A stretch of 64,000 nt of DNA from Draconibacterium sediminis (lineage in GTDB: Bacteria > Bacteroidota > Bacteroidia > Bacteroidales > Prolixibacteraceae): contig NZ_JRHC01000003.1 in the NCBI RefSeq assembly GCF_000949475.1, forward strand, positions 62,001 to 126,000. Reading direction: 5' to 3'. A program made the position numbers and the translations under genes. This document shows, piece after piece, positions 1 through 8,873 of the stretch (within the stretch, counting starts at the first letter, position 1; each line of letters opens with the position of its first letter). Under the pieces are notes generated by a model. The model did not search any database, had not been told where the DNA came from, and saw nothing but the letters and a program-made list of their open reading frames with translations.

Positions 1-14
1 CAGTTGCCAATTTT

Positions 15-1295
15 TTAATCAACCACGAACTTCACTCCAAACGAAAACATCGATGCGGTGAATGCCGAGTCGCGGTCGTATTTGTGGTATTTTAAATCGA
101 TACTTTTTAAGCCCAATTTCCAGATGTGCCCTTTCGTAAACACATCGGTGTAGCTTATACCAAAGCCGTAGTTGTTGGCCGAAAATTCCGACAGGTCGTA
201 GTCCGAGGTGTAAAATTCTTCGGTAGATAAATGCTCGTTGTACGGCGCAAAATAGTCGGCTGCCGTTTGGTTGTAAAACCGGTACGACGGGTATAGCGTA
301 AACTTATCGGTAATTTTTACCGGGATTTCAATGCTTGCCGTGTGCGAAGTAATTCCCCAGTCGTCGGTGTAATACCGGTAAAAGGTTCGCAAGGTTACCC
401 GGTGGTTTACAAAATAGTTGAGGCGGGCCCCCAGCGCAATTTTAAAGCGCGAGTCGGGCAGCTGCTCAATATCGTCGGCCAAATGGAAATTCTCGAAAAA
501 GTAATCTTCCTTATCGGCAAAATAAATGCGGTGAAACGGTGTCGACAGCAACCCATCCTGCAATATAAAATCGGCCGAAACATAACCTGTCATCCGGCTC
601 GACAGGATTTGCGAAAGACCGATACCCGCCGAGTAAGAGTTCCGTGCTTTGCTGCTATGTTCGTTAAACGACGGGTCGTAGCCGGGAACTACCTGTTGGA
701 ATGAACTTCCCTCATCCGGCCTTAGTTCGATAGGGTAGATGAGGCTCCAGGTATCGAGGTACACGTTGCCATTCAGCGATAACTCGGTGTTCTTTTCGTT
801 GAACAACCAGGTGCGTCCTCCGCCGAATCCAATCGAAATATAATCGAATTCGGCAGAACCCGATAGGTTGGCATTCCACAGCCGGTTTCTGTCGTCGGAG
901 CTGTGGCTGTAACTTCCAACCACATTTCCCCATACATCCGATTTTGATGCGCCGCTACTGGCCACAAAAGGGTCGGCCGGCTGTTTGCCATCGAAAGGGT
1001 TTACGTTACTTGATGATGCCGAAGTGTAGGCCGAAATGTTCGCGTTTATAGTCAGCACGTCGTCGTCGTTCAACGGAACAGCCACGATTATAGTTGGCGA
1101 AAAATCGGTAAGTTCCTCGGTTCCCCGGCCACCTGTGACAGCGGCATTTTCTCCATCCTGCTCGTAATAGTTCAGCAGAATATCTATCTCTGTATGTTCC
1201 AGTACGCGTTTTTTGTATTCGCCCGCAGCATTGTCGTCCTGGGCGCTAACAGCAAGCACTGAAGCAATCAATAATAAACTCAATAAATACTTCAT
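15..1295 (-). CDS. DUF3570 outer-membrane beta-barrel protein
   Basis: This 426-residue protein starts with a signal peptide (MKYLLSLLLIASVLAVSAQ). The mature part has the alternating polar/aromatic strands of an outer-membrane barrel and ends in a strand SFGVKFVVD at the C-terminus. The sequence and its position after ApbE and the GCGC-tailed lipoprotein fit the DUF3570 family. An early YKKRVLE segment and repeated 'YRYYTDDWGI' and 'YPSYRFYNQ' type strands are visible. It is the last gene of a four-gene minus-strand cassette and lies 13 bp after the DUF4266 gene. The role is unknown. By context it could be the outer-membrane component of an extracytoplasmic flavin/thiol redox module (inference). 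The family call is fairly sure; the function is open. Confidence 0.82.
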   Translation of the reverse strand: MKYLLSLLLIASVLAVSAQDDNAAGEYKKRVLEHTEIDILLNYYEQDGENAAVTGGRGTEELTDFSPTIIVAVPLNDDDVLTINANISAYTSASSSNVNPFDGKQPADPFVASSGASKSDVWGNVVGSYSHSSDDRNRLWNANLSGSAEFDYISIGFGGGRTWLFNEKNTELSLNGNVYLDTWSLIYPIELRPDEGSSFQQVVPGYDPSFNEHSSKARNSYSAGIGLSQILSSRMTGYVSADFILQDGLLSTPFHRIYFADKEDYFFENFHLADDIEQLPDSRFKIALGARLNYFVNHRVTLRTFYRYYTDDWGITSHTASIEIPVKITDKFTLYPSYRFYNQTAADYFAPYNEHLSTEEFYTSDYDLSEFSANNYGFGISYTDVFTKGHIWKLGLKSIDLKYHKYDRDSAFTASMFSFGVKFVVD

Positions 1296-1308
1296 GTTTT
1301 AACTGGAT

Positions 1309-1530
1309 TTAATTGCAGCCGCATCCGCCACCGGTTTTACCTCCGTTTGCTCCCGAAGCAGCCTCTCTGTACGATTGAAAAGTAGTTTGAAATTTGTCGA
1401 TCTTGCGGTCGGCCAAGGCCATATCCGGATCGTTTATATTTACCTTTTCGTACTCTTTAAGTACTGTGCACGAACTGAAAAGCATGATGCCCAGTCCGGC
1501 CATTAAAACAAATTTTTTCTTCATCCTCAT
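1309..1530 (-). CDS. DUF4266 small lipoprotein with Cys-rich GCGCN tail
   Basis: This is a 73-residue protein. A short hydrophobic signal ends in a lipobox-like FSSC (Cys21), so it is probably a lipoprotein. The middle (about residues 25-55) is charged and helical. The end is Gly-rich and finishes GGGCGCN, with two cysteines separated by one residue, which is the hallmark of the DUF4266 family. The start codon overlaps the ApbE stop by 4 nt (ATGA), so translation is probably coupled. The 'SGAN' near residue 60 resembles an ApbE flavinylation motif but has Asn where Thr or Ser would carry FMN, so flavinylation is not supported. The tail may be a thiol or metal site handled by the neighbouring thioredoxin (inference). 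Confidence 0.82.
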   Translation of the reverse strand: MRMKKKFVLMAGLGIMLFSSCTVLKEYEKVNINDPDMALADRKIDKFQTTFQSYREAASGANGGKTGGGCGCN

Positions 1531-2513
1531 TTTGTTTCGATTTTAATATTTTCTGATTGATGAATATTTCCTTTATCGTCAACGATTATACATTCTATTT
1601 GAGGCAACTGGTTAATGCGGTCGAGACCCACATCAATTCCCATTACAAAAACTGATGTTGCCAGTGCATCAGCCAGTTCGGCCTTAGGCGCAAATACAGT
1701 AGCACTGATAATGCCATGTGCCGGATAACCGGTTCGCGGATCGATGATGTGTGTGTAGCGTATTCCGTTGAATTGTACATATTTTTCGTAGTCGCCCGAA
1801 GTTACCACCGCACCATTTTTAATGGGTAGCAGTGCAAAGGCCTTGTCTTTGTTCATGGGGTTGGTAATGGCCACTCTCCAGTACGAGCCATCGGGTTGTT
1901 TGCCCCAGGTATTCATATCGCCCGATGCGTTAATGATACCCGCACTCACACCTTTGCTCATCAGCAATGCTTTGGCTTTGTCGGCAGCATAACCTTTGCC
2001 AATGGCACCAAAACCGATCTTCATTCCCTCTTTTTGAAGGAAAACGGTTGAAGCTGCTTTGTCCAGCACAATGTTCTGGTACCCGACTTTTGCCACCGAG
2101 GCCGCAATGGTTGCCTCCGAAGGCATTTCGGTCATACTTCCATCGAAATGCCAGATTCGGTCCATCGAGGCATAACTGATATCGAAAGCCCCGTCGGTGA
2201 GCTCCGAAATACGAATGGCCCGTTCGATCAAGGCAAAAAGTTCGGGCGATACCTTTACAGCTTGTATGCCTGCATTTTTATTTATCGCCGAAGTTTCGGA
2301 ATTGGCATCCCATGATGAGATCAGCTTCTCGATGCGCTGAATTTCCGCAACCGCCAGATCAATATAGCCGTTTCCTTCCTGCTCGCTGTTGGCAACAACG
2401 GTAATGTCGAAGCGGCTTCCCATAAGTTTTAGCGTTCGTTTGTAAGGTTGCTGGCAAAAAACCGGCAGCCCCAGTATTACTAAAACCAATAGTATTGCTA
2501 TGTGGCGAACCAT
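1527..2513 (-). CDS. apbE: FAD:protein FMN transferase (ApbE family)
   Basis: This 328-residue protein has an N-terminal export signal (about residues 1-21). ApbE enzymes transfer FMN from FAD to a Thr/Ser of extracytoplasmic proteins, using Mg2+. Family motifs are in place: IGKGYAADKA (about 171-180), NASGDMNTWG (195-204), HIIDPRTGYP (255-264) and the metal-site segment ADALATSVFVMG (281-292). Length is typical. It overlaps the upstream thioredoxin stop by 1 nt (TAATG) and the downstream DUF4266 gene by 4 nt, so the three are surely co-translated. No obvious substrate with an FMN_bind domain lies in the window. The candidate partners are the DUF4266 and DUF3570 proteins. Confidence 0.93.
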   Translation of the reverse strand: MVRHIAILLVLVILGLPVFCQQPYKRTLKLMGSRFDITVVANSEQEGNGYIDLAVAEIQRIEKLISSWDANSETSAINKNAGIQAVKVSPELFALIERAIRISELTDGAFDISYASMDRIWHFDGSMTEMPSEATIAASVAKVGYQNIVLDKAASTVFLQKEGMKIGFGAIGKGYAADKAKALLMSKGVSAGIINASGDMNTWGKQPDGSYWRVAITNPMNKDKAFALLPIKNGAVVTSGDYEKYVQFNGIRYTHIIDPRTGYPAHGIISATVFAPKAELADALATSVFVMGIDVGLDRINQLPQIECIIVDDKGNIHQSENIKIETK

Positions 2514-2971
2514 TAGTTCACAAAGGTTTCAAGATGTTTGATGTATTCGACGGGCGAGAGTTTTTTGTAGCCCGTTTCGCCCAGTACTTTACCGGTTTTG
2601 TCCAACACTACCACCAGCGGAAAAAAACCTTTTTGGTTGTACTTTTCGGCCAGTTCTTTGTTGGCTTTCACCTGCCCGCTGTCGGGCTGATTCTTTTTTT
2701 GGCGCGGGAAATCGGCTTTGTAAAGCACAAAATGCTCGGCCGAATAGTTTTTAAATTCATCTGAACTCCAGATCTCGTTCTCCAGTTTCATACAAGGGGC
2801 ACACCAATCCGATCCGGAAAATACCAGGATGACGGGTTTGTCTTCTGTTTTTGCAGTTTGTAATGATTGCTGAAAATCGCTTTGCCAGTTTTGACCAAAC
2901 GAGATACCCGAAAGAATAAGGGTAAGTAGAAAAGTCAATGAGGCACTTTTTAAAATTAGTTGTTTGCTCAT
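2513..2971 (-). CDS. Secreted thioredoxin-fold protein
   Basis: This 152-residue protein has a signal peptide ending near SFGQ (residue 27). The thioredoxin fold is marked by PVILVFSGSDWCAPC with the redox pair Cys57-Ala-Pro-Cys60, followed by a helix MKLENEIW and the strand and cis-Pro region FFPLVVVLDKTGKVLG. It resembles the thioredoxin_7/DUF255-like periplasmic reductases. It is first in the cassette with ApbE, DUF4266 and DUF3570, and its stop overlaps the ApbE start. A likely job is reducing cysteines or assisting maturation of the Cys-tailed lipoprotein in the periplasm (inference). Confidence 0.88.
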   Translation of the reverse strand: MSKQLILKSASLTFLLTLILSGISFGQNWQSDFQQSLQTAKTEDKPVILVFSGSDWCAPCMKLENEIWSSDEFKNYSAEHFVLYKADFPRQKKNQPDSGQVKANKELAEKYNQKGFFPLVVVLDKTGKVLGETGYKKLSPVEYIKHLETFVN

Positions 2972-3092
2972 TGTTTTATTCTGTTAAAATTATCGAATCA
3001 TCTAGATTTTTCGATATGTATAACTTATCAACGTTCAAATTGTTTTGCCATATTGTAAATTTAACAGAATTTAAATGTAGAAGACCGGTGGT

Positions 3093-3449
3093 TTAATCTT
3101 CCAGAGGGATGTTATTTCGGTTGTTTACAACAAGATGAAAACCCAGCTGCTCTGCCTTGTCAACATCATTTTCGGCAACTCTGATTGCGATTAAGTTACC
3201 GGTTGGACAAGAGCAAGCCAAACAAACCGGACCTGAATAGTAATTGATTTTTTGAACTGAATAAACTGCAATGTTATTGTGCTCGAGATAGGCAGTTACA
3301 GCTTGTTTGAAATCGCCGGAGCCTTCGTAAAATTCGTCCCAGCCATTCATGCAGCTGGTTTCAACAATATCCATTTCAATGCCTTTTTCATCGTTGCAGG
3401 CAGCAATGGCAAACAATAAGACTGAAAGAATGAGAATAATACGTTTCAT
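3093..3449 (-). CDS. Small lipoprotein of unknown function
   Basis: This 118-residue protein has a clear lipoprotein signal: MKRIILILSVLLFAIAAC, lipobox IAAC, Cys18. The mature part has a further Cys in TSCMNGWD and a CLACSCP cluster around residues 76-82, so four cysteines could form disulfides or bind metal. The C-terminus (IAIRVAENDVDKAEQLGFHLV) has the look of a small alpha/beta domain. I do not recognise the family. It lies 33 bp downstream of the MscS gene on the same strand and may share its transcript. Confidence 0.72.
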   Translation of the reverse strand: MKRIILILSVLLFAIAACNDEKGIEMDIVETSCMNGWDEFYEGSGDFKQAVTAYLEHNNIAVYSVQKINYYSGPVCLACSCPTGNLIAIRVAENDVDKAEQLGFHLVVNNRNNIPLED

Positions 3450-3482
3450 AACAGCAGTTTGGATTAAGATGGTTGCGTCGGG

Positions 3483-4400
3483 TTAAAGGTTGCGCTGTTG
3501 TGCGTTTGTTGCTTCGCCTGCTTTGTAAAACCGTGTGGTAGGATAAGCGAATTGAATATCCGGTTCTTTATTAAATGCTGTTAGAATGTTTTGCCAGATT
3601 GTATTTTCCGATCCCCGTCGTTGCCGCGGATTACATAAGTAGCGAATGGTTAAACGCACGCCAAAGTCCATCACTTTTGTATACACAATTGGAGTGAGGT
3701 GCTTGTAATAAATCATATAATTTTTGCTGGCCTCCTGAATCTCTTTTTGCGCTTTTATGTGAATGTCTTTTGAGTAATCGTGAATAATCTGATCCAAAAT
3801 GTCTTTGGCTTTTTGCCAGTTGCTTTCAAATGTAATGTTCACTTTCATTTCGTTCCAGATGTACTCAAAACCGGTACTGAAATTGGCCTGTGGTTCAAGA
3901 AAAACCTTGCCGTTGGGCATATGAATAATTCGGCCGGTACTTTGGTCGGCGTCTACCCAATTCCCGATTTCAAGAATGGTAAACTGAAAAAGCCTGATAT
4001 CGATAACATCGCCGGTGTGCGGGCCAACCTGCACGCGGTCGCCCACATGAAATGGTTTGCGTACAACGATAAAAAACCACCCGGCCAGGTTCGTGATAGG
4101 ATCTTTTAAAGCAATAGCAATACCTGCAGTAAATAAGCCCAGGAACGTGCCGAATTCTTCAAAGGCATGAATCCAGACTGCACTGATCAATATTAATCCT
4201 GAAAAAGGAATAATAAAGGAGAGGGCACGTTTCCACGAGTAACGGATTTTTACGTTTTGTGTTTGCCGCCAAACAATACGCAGAATTAACAGGCGGATGA
4301 TCGACAAGAAGATCAGGATAAGAATCGAGATAATTATTTTGTGCTGGGTGGCAGCACTCAGGCCCGTTTGGTCGGTAATAAATTCGTTTATCTCCCTCAT
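3483..4400 (-). CDS. Mechanosensitive ion channel, MscS family
   Basis: This 305-residue protein has three predicted transmembrane segments (about 21-41, 60-78 and 84-110). The pore-lining third helix runs FGTFLGLFTAGIAIALKDPI, followed by the MscS beta-domain signature GWFFIVVRKPFHVGDRVQVG and the conserved HMPNGKVF loop. The family opens a non-selective pore on hypo-osmotic stress. The length matches the compact MscS class (E. coli MscS has 286 residues). It lies downstream of an SLC12-like permease on the same strand with a 72-bp gap. Confidence 0.92.
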   Translation of the reverse strand: MREINEFITDQTGLSAATQHKIIISILILIFLSIIRLLILRIVWRQTQNVKIRYSWKRALSFIIPFSGLILISAVWIHAFEEFGTFLGLFTAGIAIALKDPITNLAGWFFIVVRKPFHVGDRVQVGPHTGDVIDIRLFQFTILEIGNWVDADQSTGRIIHMPNGKVFLEPQANFSTGFEYIWNEMKVNITFESNWQKAKDILDQIIHDYSKDIHIKAQKEIQEASKNYMIYYKHLTPIVYTKVMDFGVRLTIRYLCNPRQRRGSENTIWQNILTAFNKEPDIQFAYPTTRFYKAGEATNAQQRNL

Positions 4401-4472
4401 TTATATCCGGATTAGCGTTTAGCGGAAGTTACGAAATATTTTGTTTTGTTCAGCAACACCAGCTAAAATGCA

Positions 4473-6689
4473 TTATTCTATTGCCTTCTGTTCTTTCGAA
4501 TGAACAAACAAAATAGTACCCAGATCGTCGTAGCCTGCAAAAGTGTTTTCTTTTTCGTGTTTTACCATTTCTTCGCGCAGCCCCACCAAAATCAAACCGG
4601 CATCTTTCGATGTTTTATTGATGATTGCCCGTGTAGAAATTTCGTCGGTGCGCTGAATGATCTTGATATTTTTTTCGGTAATCGGCATCCTTCCCGACAG
4701 CACCAGCTTTTTCATTTCCTGTTTTGATTGCTGCACTTCGTTTTCGTGACAAACCACAAAAATTTCGATGCTCGCCTTTTTTAAATCAGGATGCCCCAGA
4801 ATAATAAAACTCAGCAAAATCATCAGGTTGGCATTCTCGGTGTCGAACGAATTGATCCACACATGTATACCATTCTGGATTTTCATTTTTTTAGGCGACG
4901 ATGCCAACACACAAATATCAAAATCGCCACTGTTTACCAATGCAAAGTTCTCAATAATTCTTCCCAGATTATCGGGTTTATCTTTGTTGTATTCAAAAAT
5001 AACCATGTTGTTTTCCATACCCGCAACACCCGGAATTTGGATAGCTTGTGCAATTGCAGATGTGTACGATGGCGAAATAATCGTATCGATATAAACGTAG
5101 TTTTCTTCGTCAGATTCTTCAAGCATAAGATTTAACATCTCGTCAGCTTTTTCAACGGTTTTTGAGGAATAATAACCTTCTATGAGGTATAAAAAAGTTC
5201 CAAATCCGTATTTGTACGAAATCCAGCTTAACAACTGAAATGCGCGGTTATTGTGGGTAGTTTTATCCGAAATACAAATAGCACTGGGGCGCCACTCGTT
5301 TTGTTTTACCATTTTTTTGCGTTTCTGCAGGTGCACCTGCAACTTCCTGTTCAGCTGAAAGAGCGAGTTGGCAAACAGCGAAGCAAAGTCTTTGCGGTGT
5401 TTGTGGTAATGGTTAATGTACAGGTAAATCAATGTCATGGCACCGGCTGACAGCAATGCATATGAGGTACTGATTTTAAACATCACCCAAATGGATACCA
5501 GGAAACCAACCAGCGACAGGTACCAGCGCGAGCGGAAAGTAGGGCGGTACGACGGCGAAGCTCCAAAATGATTCAGAAAGGAAATAAGACACAATGAACC
5601 GTATGTTACCATAAAAAACATAGAAATGATAGATGCCACAGCATTTACGTCGCCAAGCGCCACAAAAACAAATGCAATGGCCACGGTAACTATTGATGCA
5701 TTTTGTGGTTCGTTGTCGGCTGCATTTGCTTTCGACAGCCAACGGTTGATTCGTTTCGATGGGAAAGCATGATCAAGAGCCAGCGCCTGCAAAGTACGCG
5801 GAGCCACCATTACCGAACCCAGTGCAGACGAAATGGTTGACGCCGCCAACCCCAGCGGTACGATTACCGAACCGGCTATGGCTATTTTTCCCATGATCAA
5901 CTGGTGTTCCGTTAAATCTTCTATGGAGGCCGACATGGTTAGTTTATACACAATAAAAATGTAAAGTATCATGCCCGAAACTGTTGCCAGTACTGTTCCG
6001 AGCGGAATGGATTTCGATGGATTTTTTAAATCGCCCGACAGTCCGACACCGGCCGTCATTCCTGTAAACGCCGGGAAAATAATGGCAAAAACAACAAAGA
6101 AATTCTCAAAATTCCGAAACTGATCTTTCGAAAAAGGCAGATGGGCCGATTGCGAAAACTCTGTCGATCCGAGAAAGAACATAATGATGGAAACAAACAA
6201 AATGGCCACCACAAAATAAAGGGCTTTAACACCCAAATTGGCTCCTTTTTTTATAATCAGAAAAGCCAGACCGGCCATAACAGGTAAACTGATGGCCTGC
6301 CGCGGCAGAAGAAAATCATATTTATCAGCGAGCAGATTAAAAAAGAATTCGAATGCTTCTGTAAAGGCGATAACATAAAATGCCACACTAATGGCCTGCG
6401 AAAAGAAAAGCGCGATACCAATTGTGGCTCCAATATTCAGTCCAAACGAGCGCGATATAATAAAATACTCACCGCCACCCTCAACACGTTTGTTGGTGGC
6501 AATCTCGGAAATGGCAAGTGCCGTAGGAATGGTTACCAGGTGCCCAAGGAAAATAATCAGGATAACGCCCCAAAAGCCCAGCGTACCTACTGCATAACCA
6601 AAACGAAGAAATAAAATTGCTCCTAAAATGGTTGATATAGCTGTAAGAAATACCGGGGCTGTTCCAAACTTGTTGCTGTGTGTAGTCAT
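4473..6689 (-). CDS. APC-superfamily permease, SLC12 (cation-chloride cotransporter)-like
   Basis: This 738-residue inner-membrane protein has about twelve transmembrane helices in the first ~430 residues, starting FGTAPVFLTAISTILGAILF. The APC signature region VEGGGEYFIISRSFGLNIGA is present, as is FPAFTGMTAGVGLSGDLKNP in the second repeat. The last ~300 residues form a soluble alpha/beta domain (from about RKKMVKQNEWRPSAICIS), as in SLC12 Na-K-Cl type carriers and their bacterial relatives. Typical amino acid permeases are about 450-500 residues and lack this tail, so a cation-chloride or cation-coupled substrate is more likely than an amino acid (inference from architecture). The MscS channel gene lies 72 bp downstream. 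Confidence 0.87.
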   Translation of the reverse strand: MTTHSNKFGTAPVFLTAISTILGAILFLRFGYAVGTLGFWGVILIIFLGHLVTIPTALAISEIATNKRVEGGGEYFIISRSFGLNIGATIGIALFFSQAISVAFYVIAFTEAFEFFFNLLADKYDFLLPRQAISLPVMAGLAFLIIKKGANLGVKALYFVVAILFVSIIMFFLGSTEFSQSAHLPFSKDQFRNFENFFVVFAIIFPAFTGMTAGVGLSGDLKNPSKSIPLGTVLATVSGMILYIFIVYKLTMSASIEDLTEHQLIMGKIAIAGSVIVPLGLAASTISSALGSVMVAPRTLQALALDHAFPSKRINRWLSKANAADNEPQNASIVTVAIAFVFVALGDVNAVASIISMFFMVTYGSLCLISFLNHFGASPSYRPTFRSRWYLSLVGFLVSIWVMFKISTSYALLSAGAMTLIYLYINHYHKHRKDFASLFANSLFQLNRKLQVHLQKRKKMVKQNEWRPSAICISDKTTHNNRAFQLLSWISYKYGFGTFLYLIEGYYSSKTVEKADEMLNLMLEESDEENYVYIDTIISPSYTSAIAQAIQIPGVAGMENNMVIFEYNKDKPDNLGRIIENFALVNSGDFDICVLASSPKKMKIQNGIHVWINSFDTENANLMILLSFIILGHPDLKKASIEIFVVCHENEVQQSKQEMKKLVLSGRMPITEKNIKIIQRTDEISTRAIINKTSKDAGLILVGLREEMVKHEKENTFAGYDDLGTILFVHSKEQKAIE

Positions 6690-6844
6690 ATATGTATTTT
6701 ACAAATCTGCCTTAAAACAAGCATAATAAAAAGCTTTTAATCCTCAACAGAATCATTATGCGAGTTCCATGATTTCCTTAAAAATAAACAATTATAAACG
6801 AACGAAAAGATAGAATGTTTTTTTGTTAATCAAGCAAACCCAAG

Positions 6845-7195
6845 TCAATATTCTACATATTCTGCAAAACCTTTTTCCACCAGCTCATCGTTAAGGGTTT
6901 GCTCGTTGTCGGCAAGGCGAATAGTCCCTATATAACGGCCAAATTTACCAACCTCTTTGTCGGTTTCAACAATCACCTGGTTGTTGTTGTTCGTTATCCG
7001 CTCAATAACAAATGCTTTGGCTTTCATGCCATTTTTATATTCTTCCGAATCCTTTTTTACATTGTAAGTTTCGGGGGTGTTTATGCCACGAAGACGAATA
7101 CGCTGAAAAGTGGTGATTTTAAATCCGAGGTCGATAACCAGGTCGATGGTGTCGCCATCAACCACACGGTCAACTGTTGCTTTGTAGGTGTACAT
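6845..7195 (-). CDS. Thermonuclease (SNase-like) family protein
   Basis: This is a 116-residue SNase-fold protein: VDRVVDGDTIDLVIDLGF (metal-site Asp in VDGDTI), then RIRLRGINTPET, where the Arg and Glu match the catalytic Arg35 and Glu43 of staphylococcal nuclease. In the latter motif Asn stands where Asp40 is usual, a substitution also seen in family members. KFGRYIGTI fits the second catalytic Arg region. I chose the ATG at 7195; an in-frame upstream TTG would add eight residues. There is no signal peptide, so the protein is probably cytoplasmic, unlike secreted thermonucleases. The gene is monocistronic by context. Confidence 0.85.
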   Translation of the reverse strand: MYTYKATVDRVVDGDTIDLVIDLGFKITTFQRIRLRGINTPETYNVKKDSEEYKNGMKAKAFVIERITNNNNQVIVETDKEVGKFGRYIGTIRLADNEQTLNDELVEKGFAEYVEY

Positions 7196-7277
7196 ATTTA
7201 TGTGTTTTGTTCCCCTCAAGATACGGATTTGGAAGCGAATAACGTAATTTATTCAACAGCTATTTATTGGCGGCCTT

Positions 7278-7308
7278 TTGTATAAGTCGTTGTGTTGTAC
7301 TAAATTCG
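7278..7308 (+). promoter_or_regulatory. Candidate Bacteroidota promoter for the DASS transporter
   Basis: TTG (7278-7280), a 20-bp spacer and TAAATTCG (7301-7308) match the Bacteroidota TTG/TAnnTTTG pattern with one mismatch in the -7 box. Transcription would start near 7315, giving a short leader before the ATG at 7329. This makes an upstream TTG start for the gene unlikely. It was found by eye only. Confidence 0.45.
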
Positions 7309-7328
7309 GAAAAACGAATAAAACGAAA

Positions 7329-8864
7329 ATGCCTGAATTAAAACAATCGAAACCACAGGGAGTGCGGCAGTGGGCTTTAATTGTGGCTCCGCTAATAAGT
7401 TTGTTGGTTATTCTTTTTGCCGATCTCGATCCGCAAAACCGGAATGTTACCTATTGCTTTGCCATCGCCTTGTTGATGGCCATATGGTGGATAACTGAAG
7501 CCATTCCACTGGCAGTTACGGCCTTGCTACCGGTTGCACTATTCCCGTTGTTTGGCGTAGTTGATGGGAAGACGATTTCGGCCATGTATTTTAACCACCT
7601 GATTTTTCTTTTTATTGGCGGCTTTTTAATGGCTTTTGCTATGGAGCGGTGGAATTTACACCGGAGAATAGCTTTGCGGATTTTGCTGGTTGTCGGGATA
7701 AGTCCCGGGCGTATTTTGCTGGGGTTTATGTTGGCGACATCCTTCTTGTCGATGTGGATGTCGAACACAGCCACAGCTATGATGATGGTTCCTATTGCAC
7801 TTTCAATAATTATAAAACTGGAAGAAAGTCTGGGTGAAAAGAAAATGGGGAAGTATGCGATCGGCCTGCTTCTGGGAATTGCGTATTCAGCATCGATTGG
7901 CGGTGTTGCTACGCTGGTGGGGACGCCCCCAAATTTGTCGTTCGCCCGAATTGTAAGCATCATTTTCCCCGAGATGACTGAAATATCGTTTGCCGACTGG
8001 TTTATTTTTGCGCTCCCTGTTACGGTTCTTTTATTTGTAATGGCATGGCTTATTTTGTATGCGATGTACAAACCCAAAAAGAGCTGGAAAAAGGTTCACA
8101 TTGATCAGTTTCGCGAAGAGTACCAGGCGCTGGGTAAAGCAAAACCCGAAGAGAAGATCGTACTGATTTTATTTGTTATTCTGGCGTTTTTATGGATATT
8201 CCGGTCGGGATTTACCATTCAGTCGTTTGAGATTCCCGGTTGGTCGCAGCTATTCAAAAATCCGTCTTATATCAACGATGGTACGGTGGCCATTTTTATT
8301 GCGCTCTTGCTTTTTATCCTGCCATCGAAATCTGAAAAAGGCGAGCGGCTAATGAACTGGAAAACGGCGCGAAAAATTCCCTGGAACATTGTGCTTTTAT
8401 TTGGTGGCGGATTTGCCCTGGCACAGGGATTTGTTGAGTCGGGACTTTCGGTTTGGTTTGGCGAGCAAATGGCCGGTCTTGCCAATGTTGAGCCCATTGT
8501 ACTCACTTTTGCCAATGTTACCATGATGTCGTTCTTAACCGAACTAACGTCGAACACAGCAACTACCGAAATGATTCTGCCTATTCTTTCGGGGCTTTCA
8601 ACCACTATCGAAGTTAATCCTTTGTTGTTAATGATTCCCGCCACCCTGGCGGCATCGCTGGCTTTTATGCTTCCTGTTGCTACACCACCCAACGCCATAA
8701 TTTTTGGCACCAACCGCATTCAGGTAAAAGACATGGTTAAAACCGGAATATTGCTCAACCTGGCCGGAATTATTGTGGCCACACTGGTTATGTATTTCTG
8801 GGGTGTTTTAGTGTTTGATATTGATGTTTCGGTATTCCCTGATTGGGCAGCTGCGGTGGGGTAG
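7329..8864 (+). CDS. Divalent anion:sodium symporter (DASS/SLC13 family)
   Basis: This 511-residue inner-membrane protein belongs to the SLC13/DASS family, which imports di- and tricarboxylates or sulfate with Na+. Both signature SNT motifs that shape the Na+/carboxylate sites are present (WMSNTATAMMM and ELTSNTATTEM). So are LVGTPPNLSF and the C-terminal ATPPNAIIFGTNRI. About eleven hydrophobic segments are visible, and the length is typical. The ATG at 7329 follows a plausible promoter. Substrate cannot be fixed from sequence alone; C4-dicarboxylates are the commonest. Confidence 0.93.
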   Translation: MPELKQSKPQGVRQWALIVAPLISLLVILFADLDPQNRNVTYCFAIALLMAIWWITEAIPLAVTALLPVALFPLFGVVDGKTISAMYFNHLIFLFIGGFLMAFAMERWNLHRRIALRILLVVGISPGRILLGFMLATSFLSMWMSNTATAMMMVPIALSIIIKLEESLGEKKMGKYAIGLLLGIAYSASIGGVATLVGTPPNLSFARIVSIIFPEMTEISFADWFIFALPVTVLLFVMAWLILYAMYKPKKSWKKVHIDQFREEYQALGKAKPEEKIVLILFVILAFLWIFRSGFTIQSFEIPGWSQLFKNPSYINDGTVAIFIALLLFILPSKSEKGERLMNWKTARKIPWNIVLLFGGGFALAQGFVESGLSVWFGEQMAGLANVEPIVLTFANVTMMSFLTELTSNTATTEMILPILSGLSTTIEVNPLLLMIPATLAASLAFMLPVATPPNAIIFGTNRIQVKDMVKTGILLNLAGIIVATLVMYFWGVLVFDIDVSVFPDWAAAVG

Positions 8865-8873
8865 AATAGTTTT

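Noticed and set aside
7451-8077. A 208-codon open frame antisense to the DASS transporter
   Set aside because: It lies entirely within a gene with complete family motifs, has low-complexity Ile/Ser/Lys-rich translation and no recognisable domain.
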